A stretch of DNA of 64,000 bases. It comes from Pseudoalteromonas ostreae (GTDB lineage Bacteria; Pseudomonadota; Gammaproteobacteria; Enterobacterales; Alteromonadaceae). The stretch covers positions 124,001-188,000 of the forward strand of contig NZ_JAGPYN010000005.1 in NCBI RefSeq assembly GCF_018069805.1, in the 5' to 3' direction. The notes beneath the pieces are model-generated. The model was not told where the DNA came from. It saw only the letters and a program-made list of their open reading frames with translations, and searched no databases. This document shows positions 28,326 to 38,638 of this stretch, in pieces. The translations under genes were made by a program, and so were the position numbers. Position 1 is the stretch's first letter; each line of letters starts with the position of its first letter.

Positions 28326-29497
28326 TCGCATTTGCTGATATCCGCGACTCTTTAACTCCTAAGCCTTCGGCGCAGTTATACGATGTGCCACTGTTATATT
28401 GTGTGATCATGCTAATTGGTTTGGGGTTTGTGATGGTGACCAGTGCCTCGATGCCGACTGCTGATCGCTTATTTAACAATCCCTATCATATTATTATTCG
28501 CCACAGCATGTTTTTAGCGATGGGCTTTGTGTTGTTTTGGATCACCTGCTGTGTGCCTATGACGTGGTGGAAGCGCTCGAATCCTTACTTATTACTGTTA
28601 GGCATGGTGTTACTGATAGTGGTGTTAATCATCGGGCGTGAAGTGAATGGTGCAAAGCGTTGGATCCCAGTCGGTCCAGTGGGCTTTCAAGTTGCTGAAG
28701 CGGCTAAATTATTCTTTTTCAGTTATATCGCCGGTTACTTAGTGCGTAAACGTGAGGAAGTTCAAGAAAATATCAAAGGCTTTGCTAAGCCAATCGCGGT
28801 GTTTGCAGTATACGCATTGTTGATTTTATTACAGCCCGATTTAGGTACTGTGGTGGTGATGTTTGTAACTACTGTGGGCTTATTGTTTTTAGCTGGAGCT
28901 AAATTATGGCAGTTTTTTGCCTTGATATTAACGGGTGTTGGTTTAGTCGTATTGCTCATTATTGTTGAGCCATATCGGATGGCGCGGGTGGTTGGTTTTC
29001 TAGAGCCATGGGATGACCCATTTGGTAAGGGCTACCAGTTAGTACAATCGCTGATGGCTTATAGCCAAGGTGGTTGGTTTGGCCAAGGCTTAGGGAACAG
29101 TGTGCAAAAATTGCAATATTTACCTGAAGCCCATAATGACTTTATTTTTGCGGTGATTGGTGAAGAGTTAGGTTTTATCGGTATCGTCAGTATTTTAATG
29201 GTGTTTGGTACTTTGGTGTTTAGAGCATTGTTGATTGGTCAGCAAGCACTTAAATGTGGCAAAGAATATGAAGGTTACTTTGCATTCGCAATAGGTATTT
29301 GGTTTGCATTTCAAACCATGGTTAATGTGGGGGCGAGTGCCGGTATTTTGCCAACCAAAGGTTTAACCTTGCCGTTTGTATCTTATGGTGGCTCAAGTTT
29401 ACTTATCATGACTATTGCGGCAGGTATTTTATTACGCGTGGATTTTGAAAGCAAAATGGCCACTAAACAAGCAACATCCCGTGGAGGAAAACGATGA
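28322..29497 (+). CDS. ftsW: Septal peptidoglycan glycosyltransferase FtsW (SEDS)
   Basis: This SEDS-family membrane enzyme of 391 residues polymerises septal glycan with FtsI. The ATG at 28322 is chosen because it forms the typical atga overlap with the murD stop and follows ggagg (28313-28317); a version from 28301 would reach further into murD. It has about ten membrane segments and the motifs GREVNGAKRWIPVG, KLFFFSYIAGYLVR, QPDLGT, EAHNDFIFAVIGEELG and LPFVSYGGSSL. Confidence 0.96.
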   Translation: MIAFADIRDSLTPKPSAQLYDVPLLYCVIMLIGLGFVMVTSASMPTADRLFNNPYHIIIRHSMFLAMGFVLFWITCCVPMTWWKRSNPYLLLLGMVLLIVVLIIGREVNGAKRWIPVGPVGFQVAEAAKLFFFSYIAGYLVRKREEVQENIKGFAKPIAVFAVYALLILLQPDLGTVVVMFVTTVGLLFLAGAKLWQFFALILTGVGLVVLLIIVEPYRMARVVGFLEPWDDPFGKGYQLVQSLMAYSQGGWFGQGLGNSVQKLQYLPEAHNDFIFAVIGEELGFIGIVSILMVFGTLVFRALLIGQQALKCGKEYEGYFAFAIGIWFAFQTMVNVGASAGILPTKGLTLPFVSYGGSSLLIMTIAAGILLRVDFESKMATKQATSRGGKR

Positions 29498-30603
29498 ATA
29501 AAAAATTAGTCGTTGTTGCTGGTGGTACTGGCGGGCATATTTTTCCCGGTATTGCTGTGGCTGATCACTTAAAGCAACAAGGTTGGCAAGTGAGTTGGAT
29601 CGGCACGGCTGATCGAATGGAAGCGCAGGTTGTACCAAAGCATAATATTGAGATTGATTTTATTAATGTTAAAGGTGTACGAGGCAATGGCCTTGCACGT
29701 TTAGTAAAAGCCCCTTTTATGGTGATTAATGCCATATTACAAGCGCGTAAAGTATTAAAAAAACAACAACCTGATGTTGTATTAGCAATGGGCGGCTATG
29801 TTACTGGGCCGACTGGCATTGCCGCAAAAAGCTTGGGTATACCATTGGTGATCCATGAACAAAATGCGGTTGCGGGTATGAGTAATAAGTACCTAGCCAA
29901 GTTTGCCAATAAAGTGTTGGCTGCATTTCCGCAAGCATTTGCGTCTGGCTACAGTGAGGTGGTTGGTAACCCCGTACGAGCCAGCGTAGCAAATGTGGCA
30001 ACGCGTACAGCAACTACGCCAGTGAATATATTGGTCGTTGGTGGCTCGTTAGGTGCGCAGGTGCTAAACCAAACTTTGCCAGCAGCATTTAAACAGCTCA
30101 GTGAAGAGTTTCAGATCAATACATGGCATCAAACCGGTAAAGGTCATTTAGGCTCAGTAACACAGGCATATCAGCAGCAAGGTTTTAGTGCTGAACAAGC
30201 TAAGGTGGCTGAGTTTATTGATGATATGGATACCGCTTACGGCTGGGCAGATATTGTAATTTGCCGCGCGGGGGCGTTAACCGTCAGTGAGATTGCTGCT
30301 GCAGGAAAAATGGCCGTGTTTGTGCCGTTTCCGCATGCGGTTGATGATCATCAAACAGCGAATGCAAAATTTTTAGTTGATGGCAAGGCGGCATTATTAA
30401 TGCCGCAGGGGCAGTTCAATCAACACAGTATTGTTGAACTATTACGCCCGTATTTAGCCAAACCAGCATTAATCAGTGAACTTGCAAGCAATGCTAAGCA
30501 ATTGGCGACACTAGAAGCTACTGCCAATGTCGCATGGCATTGTATGGATGCCGCAGGTGTCCCCTTGTCAGCGCTGCAAGTAACAGAAAAAAGAGATAAT
30601 TAA
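29494..30603 (+). CDS. murG: UDP-GlcNAc:lipid I N-acetylglucosaminyltransferase
   Basis: This 369-residue GT28 enzyme converts lipid I to lipid II at the inner face of the membrane. Signatures are VVAGGTGGHIFPGIAVAD, AMGGYVTGPTGIAAK, IHEQNAVAGMSNK, GGSLGAQVLN and CRAGALTVSEIAAAGK. It overlaps ftsW by four bases. Confidence 0.97.
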   Translation: MNKKLVVVAGGTGGHIFPGIAVADHLKQQGWQVSWIGTADRMEAQVVPKHNIEIDFINVKGVRGNGLARLVKAPFMVINAILQARKVLKKQQPDVVLAMGGYVTGPTGIAAKSLGIPLVIHEQNAVAGMSNKYLAKFANKVLAAFPQAFASGYSEVVGNPVRASVANVATRTATTPVNILVVGGSLGAQVLNQTLPAAFKQLSEEFQINTWHQTGKGHLGSVTQAYQQQGFSAEQAKVAEFIDDMDTAYGWADIVICRAGALTVSEIAAAGKMAVFVPFPHAVDDHQTANAKFLVDGKAALLMPQGQFNQHSIVELLRPYLAKPALISELASNAKQLATLEATANVAWHCMDAAGVPLSALQVTEKRDN

Positions 30604-32052
30604 GTGAAACAAATGTCAACACACAAGAGCACTCGCCCGGCAATGCGCCGAATTAGCACGATCCACTTTATTGGTATTGGTGGCGCAGGAATGGGCGGTA
30701 TTGCCGAAGTACTCGCATTTGAAGGATATCGTATTACTGGCTCTGATATTGCCCATAGTGCAATGACCGAACGTTTGATCCAAGCTGGCGCTGAAGTGTT
30801 TATTGGCCATCATCAAAGTAATGTTAAAGATGCCAATGTAGTGGTGGTTTCAAGTGCAATTGATGAAACTAACCCTGAGATTATTGCTGCTAAGGCGGCA
30901 CGTATTCCGGTTGTGCGTCGTGCAGAAATGTTGGCCGAGCTAATGCGCTTTCGCCACGGTATTGCTATCGCTGGCACTCATGGTAAAACCACCACCACTA
31001 GTTTGATCGCGAGTATTTATGCTCAAGCTGGTCTGGATCCAACCTTTATTATTGGTGGCTTACTTAATAGTGCGGGTAGTAACGCAAAAGTCGGTAAAAG
31101 TGATTTTTTAATTGCTGAAGCTGATGAGAGTGATGCGTCATTCTTGCATTTGCAGCCTATGGTATCGGTGATCACTAATATTGAAGAAGATCACATGGAT
31201 ACCTACGGCGGTAGCTTAGAAAAAATGAAAGACACTTATGTGGACTTCATTCATAACCTGCCTTTTTATGGCCTTGCTGTGGTGTGTATTGATTCAGAAG
31301 TGGCAGCTGAGCTTATTCCGCGATTTGGCCGTCCTGTGATCACTTATGGTGAATCGAGCGACGCCGATTACCGCATGACTGATTTTAGCCAAACGGCAAA
31401 TACCAGTCAGTTTAAAGTGCGCACTAAGCAAGGTGATGAGCTCACGGTACGATTAAATATGCCAGGTAAACATAACGCACTAAATGCGACTGCTGCGATT
31501 GCTGTTGCAAAAGATCAACAAATTGCTGATCACGCGATTTTAGAAGCATTGCAACAGTTTGAAGGTATTGGGCGTCGTTTTCAGCATTATGGCGATTTTG
31601 AAAACGAACGTGGCAAAGTAATGCTGGTGGATGATTATGGTCATCACCCTTCAGAAGTTGCAGCGACTATAGCGGCAATTCGCCAAGGTTGGCCTGATAA
31701 ACGCTTAGTAATGATTTATCAACCACATCGCTTTACTCGTACTCGTGATTTATATGAAGACTTTGTAAAAGTGTTAGCCGATGTTGATCAGTTATTATTG
31801 CTTGATGTATATGGCGCTGGTGAAGAGCCAATTATTGGAGCAGACAGTAAAAGTTTATGCCGTAGCTTACGTCAACGCGGTAAAGAACCACTGCATGTTG
31901 CGAATAGCTCTGAACTAGCAGGAGTATTAGCTGATACGTTACAAGATAATGATTTAGTTATAACCCAAGGTGCTGGTAATATTGGTCAATTAGTAAAAAC
32001 ACTCGCGGCGACATCGCTGTCGATTGAGCAACTTAAGCAGGTAAAGGTATGA
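30604..32052 (+). CDS. murC: UDP-MurNAc:L-alanine ligase
   Basis: This 482-residue Mur ligase starts the stem peptide. It has [18 protein letters not shown], the P-loop [27 protein letters not shown] and [14 protein letters not shown]. The frame begins with GTG at 30604 directly after the murG stop; an ATG at 30613 is the alternative. The stop overlaps ddlB by four bases. Confidence 0.96.
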   Translation: MKQMSTHKSTRPAMRRISTIHFIGIGGAGMGGIAEVLAFEGYRITGSDIAHSAMTERLIQAGAEVFIGHHQSNVKDANVVVVSSAIDETNPEIIAAKAARIPVVRRAEMLAELMRFRHGIAIAGTHGKTTTTSLIASIYAQAGLDPTFIIGGLLNSAGSNAKVGKSDFLIAEADESDASFLHLQPMVSVITNIEEDHMDTYGGSLEKMKDTYVDFIHNLPFYGLAVVCIDSEVAAELIPRFGRPVITYGESSDADYRMTDFSQTANTSQFKVRTKQGDELTVRLNMPGKHNALNATAAIAVAKDQQIADHAILEALQQFEGIGRRFQHYGDFENERGKVMLVDDYGHHPSEVAATIAAIRQGWPDKRLVMIYQPHRFTRTRDLYEDFVKVLADVDQLLLLDVYGAGEEPIIGADSKSLCRSLRQRGKEPLHVANSSELAGVLADTLQDNDLVITQGAGNIGQLVKTLAATSLSIEQLKQVKV

Positions 32053-32969
32053 CGCAATTAAACACACAGTTTGGCAAAGTGGCGGTGTTGTTGGGTGGAC
32101 ACTCAGCTGAGCGCGAAGTATCACTAAAATCAGGCCAAGCGGTATTGAACGCATTACAAAATGCGGGCGTTGATGCAATTGGCTTTGATCCAAAAGAGCA
32201 ACCGTTATGGCAATTAAAAGAACTCGGCATTCAACGAGTATTTATCGCCCTGCATGGTCGCGGTGGTGAAGACGGTACTATTCAAGGTGCACTTGAGTTT
32301 ATGGGGTTGCCATACACTGGCAGTAACGTATTAGGCTCAGCATTGGCGATGGATAAAATACGGTGTAAGCATTTATTTAAATCTGCGGGCTTGAGCACTG
32401 CGCCTTATGCGGTGGTGGATAGCAAATGTGGTTTTGATGCTACAGCGATAATGAATGAACTGAAAAAAGTGATGGTAAAACCGTCGCACGAAGGTTCTAG
32501 CATTGGTATGGCGCAAGCAAATAATGCACAAGAGCTTGAAGCTGCTTTAGCAGAAGCGTTTAAGTTTGACAGCCAAGTACTGATTGAGCAGTGGATAACA
32601 GGCCGCGAATTTACCATTACTGTATTAGGCGATGAGGTACAGCCAGTAATTGAAATGACCACACCAAATGGTTTTTATGATTACCAAGCAAAGTATCAGT
32701 CAAATACCACGCAATATCATTGCCCAGCAGACTTATCAGCTGGCGATACCACGCATTTACAAGCAATGGCTTTAGCTGCATTTGATCTAGTGGGTGCCAG
32801 TGGTTGGGGTCGTGTTGATGCAATGCAAGATGCAGACGGAAACTTTTATTTGTTAGAAGTAAACACAGTACCGGGAATGACTGAAAAATCGTTAGTGCCA
32901 ATGGCTGCTAAAGCAAATGGTGCAAGCTTTGAGCAATTAGTTGTTCGCATTTTGGAGCAAACGCTTTAA
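32049..32969 (+). CDS. ddlB: D-alanine--D-alanine ligase B
   Basis: This 306-residue ATP-grasp enzyme makes the D-Ala-D-Ala used by MurF. Seen are [20 protein letters not shown] at the N-terminus, [45 protein letters not shown] and [14 protein letters not shown]. It lies between murC and ftsQ, as in enterics. Confidence 0.97.
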   Translation: MTQLNTQFGKVAVLLGGHSAEREVSLKSGQAVLNALQNAGVDAIGFDPKEQPLWQLKELGIQRVFIALHGRGGEDGTIQGALEFMGLPYTGSNVLGSALAMDKIRCKHLFKSAGLSTAPYAVVDSKCGFDATAIMNELKKVMVKPSHEGSSIGMAQANNAQELEAALAEAFKFDSQVLIEQWITGREFTITVLGDEVQPVIEMTTPNGFYDYQAKYQSNTTQYHCPADLSAGDTTHLQAMALAAFDLVGASGWGRVDAMQDADGNFYLLEVNTVPGMTEKSLVPMAAKANGASFEQLVVRILEQTL

Positions 32970-32970
32970 T

Positions 32971-33750
32971 ATGCATCCCTTTTTGGAAAAAGCGCAACAA
33001 TTAAAACAACAACTAAATTGGTCGCTAATTTTAGGTGTGAGCTTTTTTTTAATCGTGGTTTTTAGTTTGGTGCACATCACCAGCGGCGTTAGACAGTGGT
33101 TGGTGGAAAATAAAGATGCGCAAATAAAGCATTTAGCGGTGTTGGGGAAACCTCAATACACAGATGAGAAAGCGATTATTAGCGCAATTAAAAAAGCCGA
33201 CTTATCGAGTTTTTTTGATTTAGACGTGAAAAACATACAACGTCTAGTGCAAGACTTACCTTGGGTGGCTACTGCATCGGTACGTAAGCAGTGGCCAGAT
33301 ACATTACAAGTGTATGTGGTAGAGCATCAGGCTGTCGCAGTGTGGAATAGTGATTTATTACTTAACCAAAGCGGTGAAGTGTTTCAAGCTAGCAGTACAA
33401 AGCTCAGTGATGACCTGCCACAACTTTATGGCCCTGAGGGCAGTGAATTTGAAGCATGGGGAGCTTTCAAGCAGCTTGATGACATGCTTAAGGTTAATAA
33501 TTTAAAGTTAACCAGCCTAGCATTGTCAGAGCGATTTTCATGGCAGTTATGGCTCGATAACGGTATTCGCCTTAAATTAGGGCGTAAAGAAAAAGCTAAA
33601 CGGGTACAACGGTTTATCGATGTTTACCCGCGGATGGAAAAACGTGCAGATGCACAAGTAGATGTAGTGGATTTACGGTATGATACCGGCCTTGCAGTGA
33701 GCTGGAAGCTCCTGGAAGAAGCGCAATTACAAAATAAGAGTAAGGCATGA
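32971..33750 (+). CDS. ftsQ: Cell division protein FtsQ
   Basis: This 259-residue bitopic protein has a cytoplasmic N-terminus, one membrane segment (LILGVSFFLIVVFSLVHI), a POTRA domain starting IKHLAVLGKPQYTDEKAI and a beta domain with the PWVATASVRKQWPDTLQVYVVEHQ pattern. The ATG at 32971 follows ggag within the end of ddlB; an upstream TTG at 32941 is not favoured. FtsQ is the hub of FtsQLB. Confidence 0.93.
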   Translation: MHPFLEKAQQLKQQLNWSLILGVSFFLIVVFSLVHITSGVRQWLVENKDAQIKHLAVLGKPQYTDEKAIISAIKKADLSSFFDLDVKNIQRLVQDLPWVATASVRKQWPDTLQVYVVEHQAVAVWNSDLLLNQSGEVFQASSTKLSDDLPQLYGPEGSEFEAWGAFKQLDDMLKVNNLKLTSLALSERFSWQLWLDNGIRLKLGRKEKAKRVQRFIDVYPRMEKRADAQVDVVDLRYDTGLAVSWKLLEEAQLQNKSKA

Positions 33751-34979
33751 CTAAGTCAGCAGAAAGAAACCTAGTGATTGGATTAGACGTTGGCACCTCA
33801 AAAGTGGTGGCCACGGTTGGTGAAATCACCGCAGATAACAAACTCAGCATTGTTGGGGTTGGCAGCCAAGTGTCCCATGGTATGGATAAAGGCGGTGTAA
33901 ACGACCTTAACTTGGTGTCGGAGTCTATTCGTCGTGCAATCGATGAAGCTGAACTTATGGCTGATTGCCGTATTAGCTCCGTGTATTTGGGGATCTCAGG
34001 TAAACATATTCAGTGCCAAAACGAAAGTGGTGTTGTGGCAATTAATAACACCGAAGTGACTGATGAAGACATTGAAAATGTTATTCATATTGCGCGTTCT
34101 GTGCCTGTTTCAGCCGAACGTAAAATGCTGCATGCACTGCCGCAAGAATACAGTATCGATATGCAAGAAGGGATTAAAAACCCACGTGGTATGAGTGGTG
34201 TACGAATGGAAGCCCGTGCTCACATTATAACTTGCTCAAACGATATGGCTAAAAATATTGAAAAATGTGTTGAACGTTGTGGCCTGGAAGTTGATCAACT
34301 GATTTTCACTGCATTAGCGTCGTGTTATTCGGTATTAACCGATGACGAAAAAGAGCTCGGTGTTGCGGTACTTGATATCGGTGGCGGTACGATGGATATC
34401 ACTATTTATATCAATGGTGCGTTGCGCCACTCTGCAGTTATTCCTGTAGCGGGCAACCAAGTGACTGGCGATATTGCAAAAATATTTCGTACACCGATAT
34501 CCCATGCTGAATCACTCAAGGTACAATATGCATGTGCAAGTAGCCAAATGGCCAGCAGCGAAGAAACTATTGAAGTGCCTAGTGTAGGCGGGCGACCAGC
34601 GCGGTTGATGTCGCGTCATACCTTATCCGAGGTGGTTGAGCCACGTTTTAGAGAATTATTTGAATTAGCGATGGAAGAAATTCATCGTTCAGGATTAGCA
34701 GACCAAATTGCAGCAGGACTCGTCATTACTGGCGGTAGTGCTAAAATGGCTGGCGCGATGGAAGTGGCTGAAGACATTTTCCAGATGCCAGTGAGAATAG
34801 GCAAACCTATAGGGATAGTTGGTTTGACAGATTATGTAGATGACCCTTCATATGCAACGGCGGTTGGCTTATTACAATATGGCCGCACAATGCAGTCGAT
34901 GAATGCACAAAAATCGAAACCTGAAGGCGATAATAGTTGGTGGAACCGCATAACAAAGTGGTTTCAAGGCGAGTTTTAA
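33747..34979 (+). CDS. ftsA: Cell division protein FtsA
   Basis: This 410-residue actin-like ATPase tethers FtsZ to the membrane. The N-terminal phosphate-binding loop is VIGLDVGTSKVVATVGE. The second is VLDIGGGTMDITIY, and LVITGGSAKM lies in the adenosine region. The C-terminal amphipathic helix NSWWNRITKWFQGEF is the membrane anchor. It overlaps ftsQ by four bases. Confidence 0.97.
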   Translation: MTKSAERNLVIGLDVGTSKVVATVGEITADNKLSIVGVGSQVSHGMDKGGVNDLNLVSESIRRAIDEAELMADCRISSVYLGISGKHIQCQNESGVVAINNTEVTDEDIENVIHIARSVPVSAERKMLHALPQEYSIDMQEGIKNPRGMSGVRMEARAHIITCSNDMAKNIEKCVERCGLEVDQLIFTALASCYSVLTDDEKELGVAVLDIGGGTMDITIYINGALRHSAVIPVAGNQVTGDIAKIFRTPISHAESLKVQYACASSQMASSEETIEVPSVGGRPARLMSRHTLSEVVEPRFRELFELAMEEIHRSGLADQIAAGLVITGGSAKMAGAMEVAEDIFQMPVRIGKPIGIVGLTDYVDDPSYATAVGLLQYGRTMQSMNAQKSKPEGDNSWWNRITKWFQGEF

Positions 34980-35000
34980 TACTCAAGTCGGAGAGTAAAC

Positions 35001-36245
35001 ATGTTTGATATAATGGAACAACACAGCGAAGAAGCTGTTATAAAAGTAATCGGTGTGGGCGGCGGCGGCGGTAACGCTGTTGAGCACATGGTTAAGCAAC
35101 AAATTGAAGGCGTGCGTTTTATTGCCGCTAATACGGATGCTCAGGCATTACGTAACTCATCAGCAGATATTACAGTGCAACTAGGTACTCAGATCACCTC
35201 TGGGCTAGGTGCGGGTGCAAACCCTGATGTAGGTCGCAAATCAGCAGAGGAAGACGCAGATACTATTCGTGCCAGCCTTGAAGGTGCTGATATGGTATTT
35301 ATCGCTGCAGGTATGGGTGGCGGTACCGGCACTGGGGCTGCGCCTGTGGTTGCCAAAATTGCCAAAGAGTTAGGTATTTTAACGGTTGCTGTTGTGACAC
35401 GTCCGTTTGACTTTGAAGGTAAAAAGCGCGCAGCAGCGGCTGAGCAAGGTATTAACGAATTATCAGAAATTGTAGATTCACTTATTACAATTCCTAACAA
35501 TAAATTGCTTAAAGTTTTAGGCAAAGGGACTACACTATTAGATGCGTTCGCTAAAGCAAATGATGTATTGTTTGGTGCCGTGCAAGGTATTGCTGAATTA
35601 ATTACTCGTTCTGGTTTAATTAACGTGGATTTCGCCGACGTACGTACAGTAATGTCAGCTATGGGTACTGCGATGATGGGCACAGCGTCTGCATCGGGTC
35701 CTGATCGTGCGCAAGAAGCTGCAGAAGCTGCAATCTCAAGCCCACTACTTGAAGACGTTGATTTGACTGGTGCGAAAGGCATCCTAGTTAATATCACTGC
35801 AGGTATGGATATCGCGATTGAGGAGTTTGAAATTGTTGGTAATCACGTTAAAGCATTAGCATCTGAAAATGCAACTGTGGTGGTTGGTGCGGTTATTGAC
35901 CCTGAAATGACTGATGAATTACGTGTAACTGTAGTAGCTACAGGTTTAGGCGGCGATCGTCGTCCACAGTTTGGTGTTGTCGATAACGGCTTTAAAAAAG
36001 CATCAGGTTCTGATGTAAATGGTTCAACAAACCAAACGAACAGTATGTATGTACCAAGCTTTGCAAGCCAAGGTAGTGGTGACGAAATGAGCTCAGCTCC
36101 AGCGACTGAAAAGCACGAATCGAGCATGACAACGCAAAGCAATAGTGGTTTATCTAAAACCAATGATAGCGGTAAAAAGTCTGATAAATCAGACGGTGGC
36201 GATTATTTCGACATCCCTGCATTTTTAAGAAAACAAGCGGATTAA
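35001..36245 (+). CDS. ftsZ: Cell division GTPase FtsZ
   Basis: This 414-residue tubulin homologue forms the Z ring. It has the nucleotide loops [15 protein letters not shown] and the tubulin signature [13 protein letters not shown], then [12 protein letters not shown] variable linker rich in Ser, Asn and Gly (about 320-400) leads to the conserved C-terminal peptide [14 protein letters not shown] that binds FtsA and ZipA. A ggag site precedes the start. Confidence 0.98.
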   Translation: MFDIMEQHSEEAVIKVIGVGGGGGNAVEHMVKQQIEGVRFIAANTDAQALRNSSADITVQLGTQITSGLGAGANPDVGRKSAEEDADTIRASLEGADMVFIAAGMGGGTGTGAAPVVAKIAKELGILTVAVVTRPFDFEGKKRAAAAEQGINELSEIVDSLITIPNNKLLKVLGKGTTLLDAFAKANDVLFGAVQGIAELITRSGLINVDFADVRTVMSAMGTAMMGTASASGPDRAQEAAEAAISSPLLEDVDLTGAKGILVNITAGMDIAIEEFEIVGNHVKALASENATVVVGAVIDPEMTDELRVTVVATGLGGDRRPQFGVVDNGFKKASGSDVNGSTNQTNSMYVPSFASQGSGDEMSSAPATEKHESSMTTQSNSGLSKTNDSGKKSDKSDGGDYFDIPAFLRKQAD

Positions 36246-36284
36246 GCAAAAAAGTAATTGTTTTTGTTTGAAAAGCAAACGAAT

Positions 36285-36313
36285 TTGGCAGCTGGTCGTA
36301 TCTGTGATACAAT
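36285..36313 (+). promoter_or_regulatory. lpxC promoter
   Basis: Near-consensus ttggca (36285-36290) and tacaat (36308-36313) with exactly 17 bases between. The element lies in the 104-bp ftsZ-lpxC gap, so lpxC can be expressed independently of the dcw operon. Confidence 0.8.
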
Positions 36314-36349
36314 CCGCGGTCTAACTGTAACTATTAAGTGAGCGAAGCT

Positions 36350-37261
36350 ATGATTAAACAGCGTACCATTGCAGAGATAGTCAAAGCCATAGGAATTGGA
36401 CTTCACAAAGGTGAGAAGGTCACTATTACTCTCCGACCTGCGAGCGCAAATACTGGGATAGTATTTCGTCGTGTCGACCTTGATCCGGTTGTTGATTTTG
36501 AAACAACACCTGAAGCCGTTGGCGATACGCAATTGTGTACCTGTTTAACCAATAAAGATGGCGTTCGCTTATCCACAACTGAGCACCTTATTGCTGCGGT
36601 AGCGGCAATGGGTATCGATAATTTGATCGTTGAATTAGATAGCTCAGAAGTACCAATAATGGATGGTAGTGCATTACCATTCATTTATTTGTTACAAAAA
36701 GGCGGCATTGCAGAGCAGAATACGGCTAAGCGCTTTATTCGTATTAAAGAAAAAGTACGTATTGAAGAAGGTGATAAGTGGGCCGAGATTGAACCATATG
36801 ATGGTTTTCATATCGACTTTGAAATTGCTTTCGATCATCCGGCAATCAATGAAAGCCGCCAGCGTATCGGTTTAGATATTACTACGCAAAGCTTTACAGA
36901 AGAAATCAGCCGCGCACGTACTTTTGGCTTTATGAAAGACATTGAATATATGCATGCTAATAACCTAGCTTTAGGTGGCAGCATGGATAACGCCGTAGTA
37001 TTGGATGAGTTTAAAGTACTTAATCCTAACGGTCTGCGTTATAGCGATGAGTTTGTTAAGCATAAGATTCTAGACTGTGTTGGTGATATGTTTATGACAG
37101 GCCACAACATGTTAGGAAAAATTACAGCTTATAAATCAGGCCATGACCTGAATAATAAGTTACTTCGTAAAATTATGGCGACTGAGTCAGCATGGGAATG
37201 GGCAACATTTGATACCCCAGTATACATGCCAGCACCAGGTTTAGAAGTAGCTACAGCTTAA
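36350..37261 (+). CDS. lpxC: UDP-3-O-acyl-GlcNAc deacetylase LpxC
   Basis: This 303-residue zinc enzyme carries out the first committed step of lipid A synthesis. The ATG at 36350 ([21 protein letters not shown]) matches the usual start; a GTG at 36338 is less likely. Zinc and active-site motifs visible are [48 protein letters not shown] and GHDLNNKLL. In enterics secM-secA follow; here a terminator follows instead. Confidence 0.97.
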   Translation: MIKQRTIAEIVKAIGIGLHKGEKVTITLRPASANTGIVFRRVDLDPVVDFETTPEAVGDTQLCTCLTNKDGVRLSTTEHLIAAVAAMGIDNLIVELDSSEVPIMDGSALPFIYLLQKGGIAEQNTAKRFIRIKEKVRIEEGDKWAEIEPYDGFHIDFEIAFDHPAINESRQRIGLDITTQSFTEEISRARTFGFMKDIEYMHANNLALGGSMDNAVVLDEFKVLNPNGLRYSDEFVKHKILDCVGDMFMTGHNMLGKITAYKSGHDLNNKLLRKIMATESAWEWATFDTPVYMPAPGLEVATA

Positions 37262-37285
37262 TCGGCAAACGCTTAAAACAGTTAT

Positions 37286-37316
37286 AAAAAATGACGCTAT
37301 CTAGCGTCATTTTTTT
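37286..37316 (+). terminator. Terminator after lpxC
   Basis: The stem aaaaaatgacgcta / tagcgtcatttttt with a short loop and T-run starts 25 bases after the lpxC stop. It closes the division and envelope cluster and, being symmetric, may also serve the convergent yjjG. Confidence 0.9.
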
Positions 37317-37351
37317 GTTTAAATATTTAAGTCGATTGGTATTAAACCTTT

Positions 37352-38026
37352 TTACAATCCTAACAGCTGTTGTAACTGCACCAGCTCAGTCACTTGGTAT
37401 GTTGGTTCAATGCCTTCTGGTAGAACTGTGTTGGGATGCTGTAGCCAGCAGGTATCAATCCCCGCATTTTGGCCACCTAAGATATCGCTGCTTGCGGTAT
37501 CACCGACCATCAAGATCTGTTCTTTTGGTGGATTACCTAACAGTTCAAAAGTGTGATAAAAAATTTCTGCGGCTGGTTTTGCAATTCCCACTTGCTCAGA
37601 GATAATTAAACAATCAAACATCTCTTTTAATCCGGTATGCTCTAAGCGACGTGCTTGTAGCTGGGTAAAACCATTGGTGATAATGCCTAATTTAGCATGC
37701 GGTTTTAGTTTATTTAGCAGTTCAATAGCACCAGGTAATGGTTCGCAGATCTCAGCCATGGCAGTTAAAAAATCATCATTAAGCTGTTGAGCTGAAACAT
37801 TGAGCTTATTAGCCCACTCACTAAATCGAGTGACTTGTAGGTGAGTAGCGGAAATAGTATTGTTTTGATACTCAAGCCACAACGGTTTATTTGTTGCTTG
37901 ATAATGACTGTAATCAGCGTCATTAAAATCTACGCCATAAACTGCAAACATTCTTTTTAAGCCTGCATAGGCATTAAAGCTAAATAAGGTTTCGTCGGCA
38001 TCAAATAAAACATGGGTGTACTTCAT
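37352..38026 (-). CDS. yjjG: HAD-family pyrimidine 5'-nucleotidase YjjG
   Basis: This 224-residue HAD phosphatase has the nucleophile motif VLFDADETLF (the two Asp), IITNGF for motif II, a Lys in AKPAAEIF and MVGDTASSDILGG for motif IV. YjjG proteins hydrolyse dUMP, UMP and modified pyrimidine nucleotides (house cleaning). It overlaps the yjjX stop by one base, suggesting a nucleotide-sanitation operon. Confidence 0.9.
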   Translation of the reverse strand: MKYTHVLFDADETLFSFNAYAGLKRMFAVYGVDFNDADYSHYQATNKPLWLEYQNNTISATHLQVTRFSEWANKLNVSAQQLNDDFLTAMAEICEPLPGAIELLNKLKPHAKLGIITNGFTQLQARRLEHTGLKEMFDCLIISEQVGIAKPAAEIFYHTFELLGNPPKEQILMVGDTASSDILGGQNAGIDTCWLQHPNTVLPEGIEPTYQVTELVQLQQLLGL

Positions 38027-38571
38027 TAAACTTCCTTAGAGTAAAGCGCGGGATGAAGAAAAGGCGCCATAGCGAGTGTCAGCGCTTGCGTATAGGTACT
38101 TTCTCGGGTGGCATGATGATTAGTTAATAAACCAATAGCACCGCCTTGCTGTTTGATATTGGTAGTATTAAATGCGTTATCCATTACATCGCCAAGTTCT
38201 TTGCCTTGCAATAACGCATTATACAGGCTTGGGGGTAAAGGAAGGTTACTACTACGACCGATAGCACGTTGTTGGTTATCAGCAATGACTACAAATGCAA
38301 AGGTAGCAGGGCCGTAGCTAAATTGCTCAGCACCACCTTCCATTGCAACATAAAAATCAGCTTGGTAATGCTGCTGGCAATACAAGACGCGATTTTGTGC
38401 GCCTATTCGTGTTTCATCTTCACCTATTGGCTGATCAGGTACTTGTGAAGGTGCGTCAACTCCTTGACAATCAATCGTCATATCAGGGTAATAGAGAGAG
38501 AAAATACTGCGGGCAGCATTTATTTTTACCGGATTTTTGGAACCGACGAGAATGCGTAATGGCTCTGTCAT
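38026..38571 (-). CDS. yjjX: Inosine/xanthosine triphosphatase YjjX
   Basis: This 181-residue protein of the NTPase/Maf-related fold has VGSKNPVKINAARSIF at the N-terminus, QVPDQPIGEDETRIGAQNRV and FYVAMEGGAE. The family removes non-canonical purine triphosphates (ITP, XTP). It is paired with the YjjG nucleotidase. Confidence 0.92.
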   Translation of the reverse strand: MTEPLRILVGSKNPVKINAARSIFSLYYPDMTIDCQGVDAPSQVPDQPIGEDETRIGAQNRVLYCQQHYQADFYVAMEGGAEQFSYGPATFAFVVIADNQQRAIGRSSNLPLPPSLYNALLQGKELGDVMDNAFNTTNIKQQGGAIGLLTNHHATRESTYTQALTLAMAPFLHPALYSKEV

Positions 38572-38638
38572 GCTGATATCTCCTTTTATGATGAAGTCAG
38601 CAGTTTACATAAGCTATATATTTCAGCAAGCGTATTTC

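Noticed and set aside
35189..35797. 202-codon open frame on the minus strand within ftsZ
   Set aside because: It is fully antisense to the conserved ftsZ GTPase domain, with a low-complexity translation rich in Ser, Ala and Pro typical of a shadow frame.
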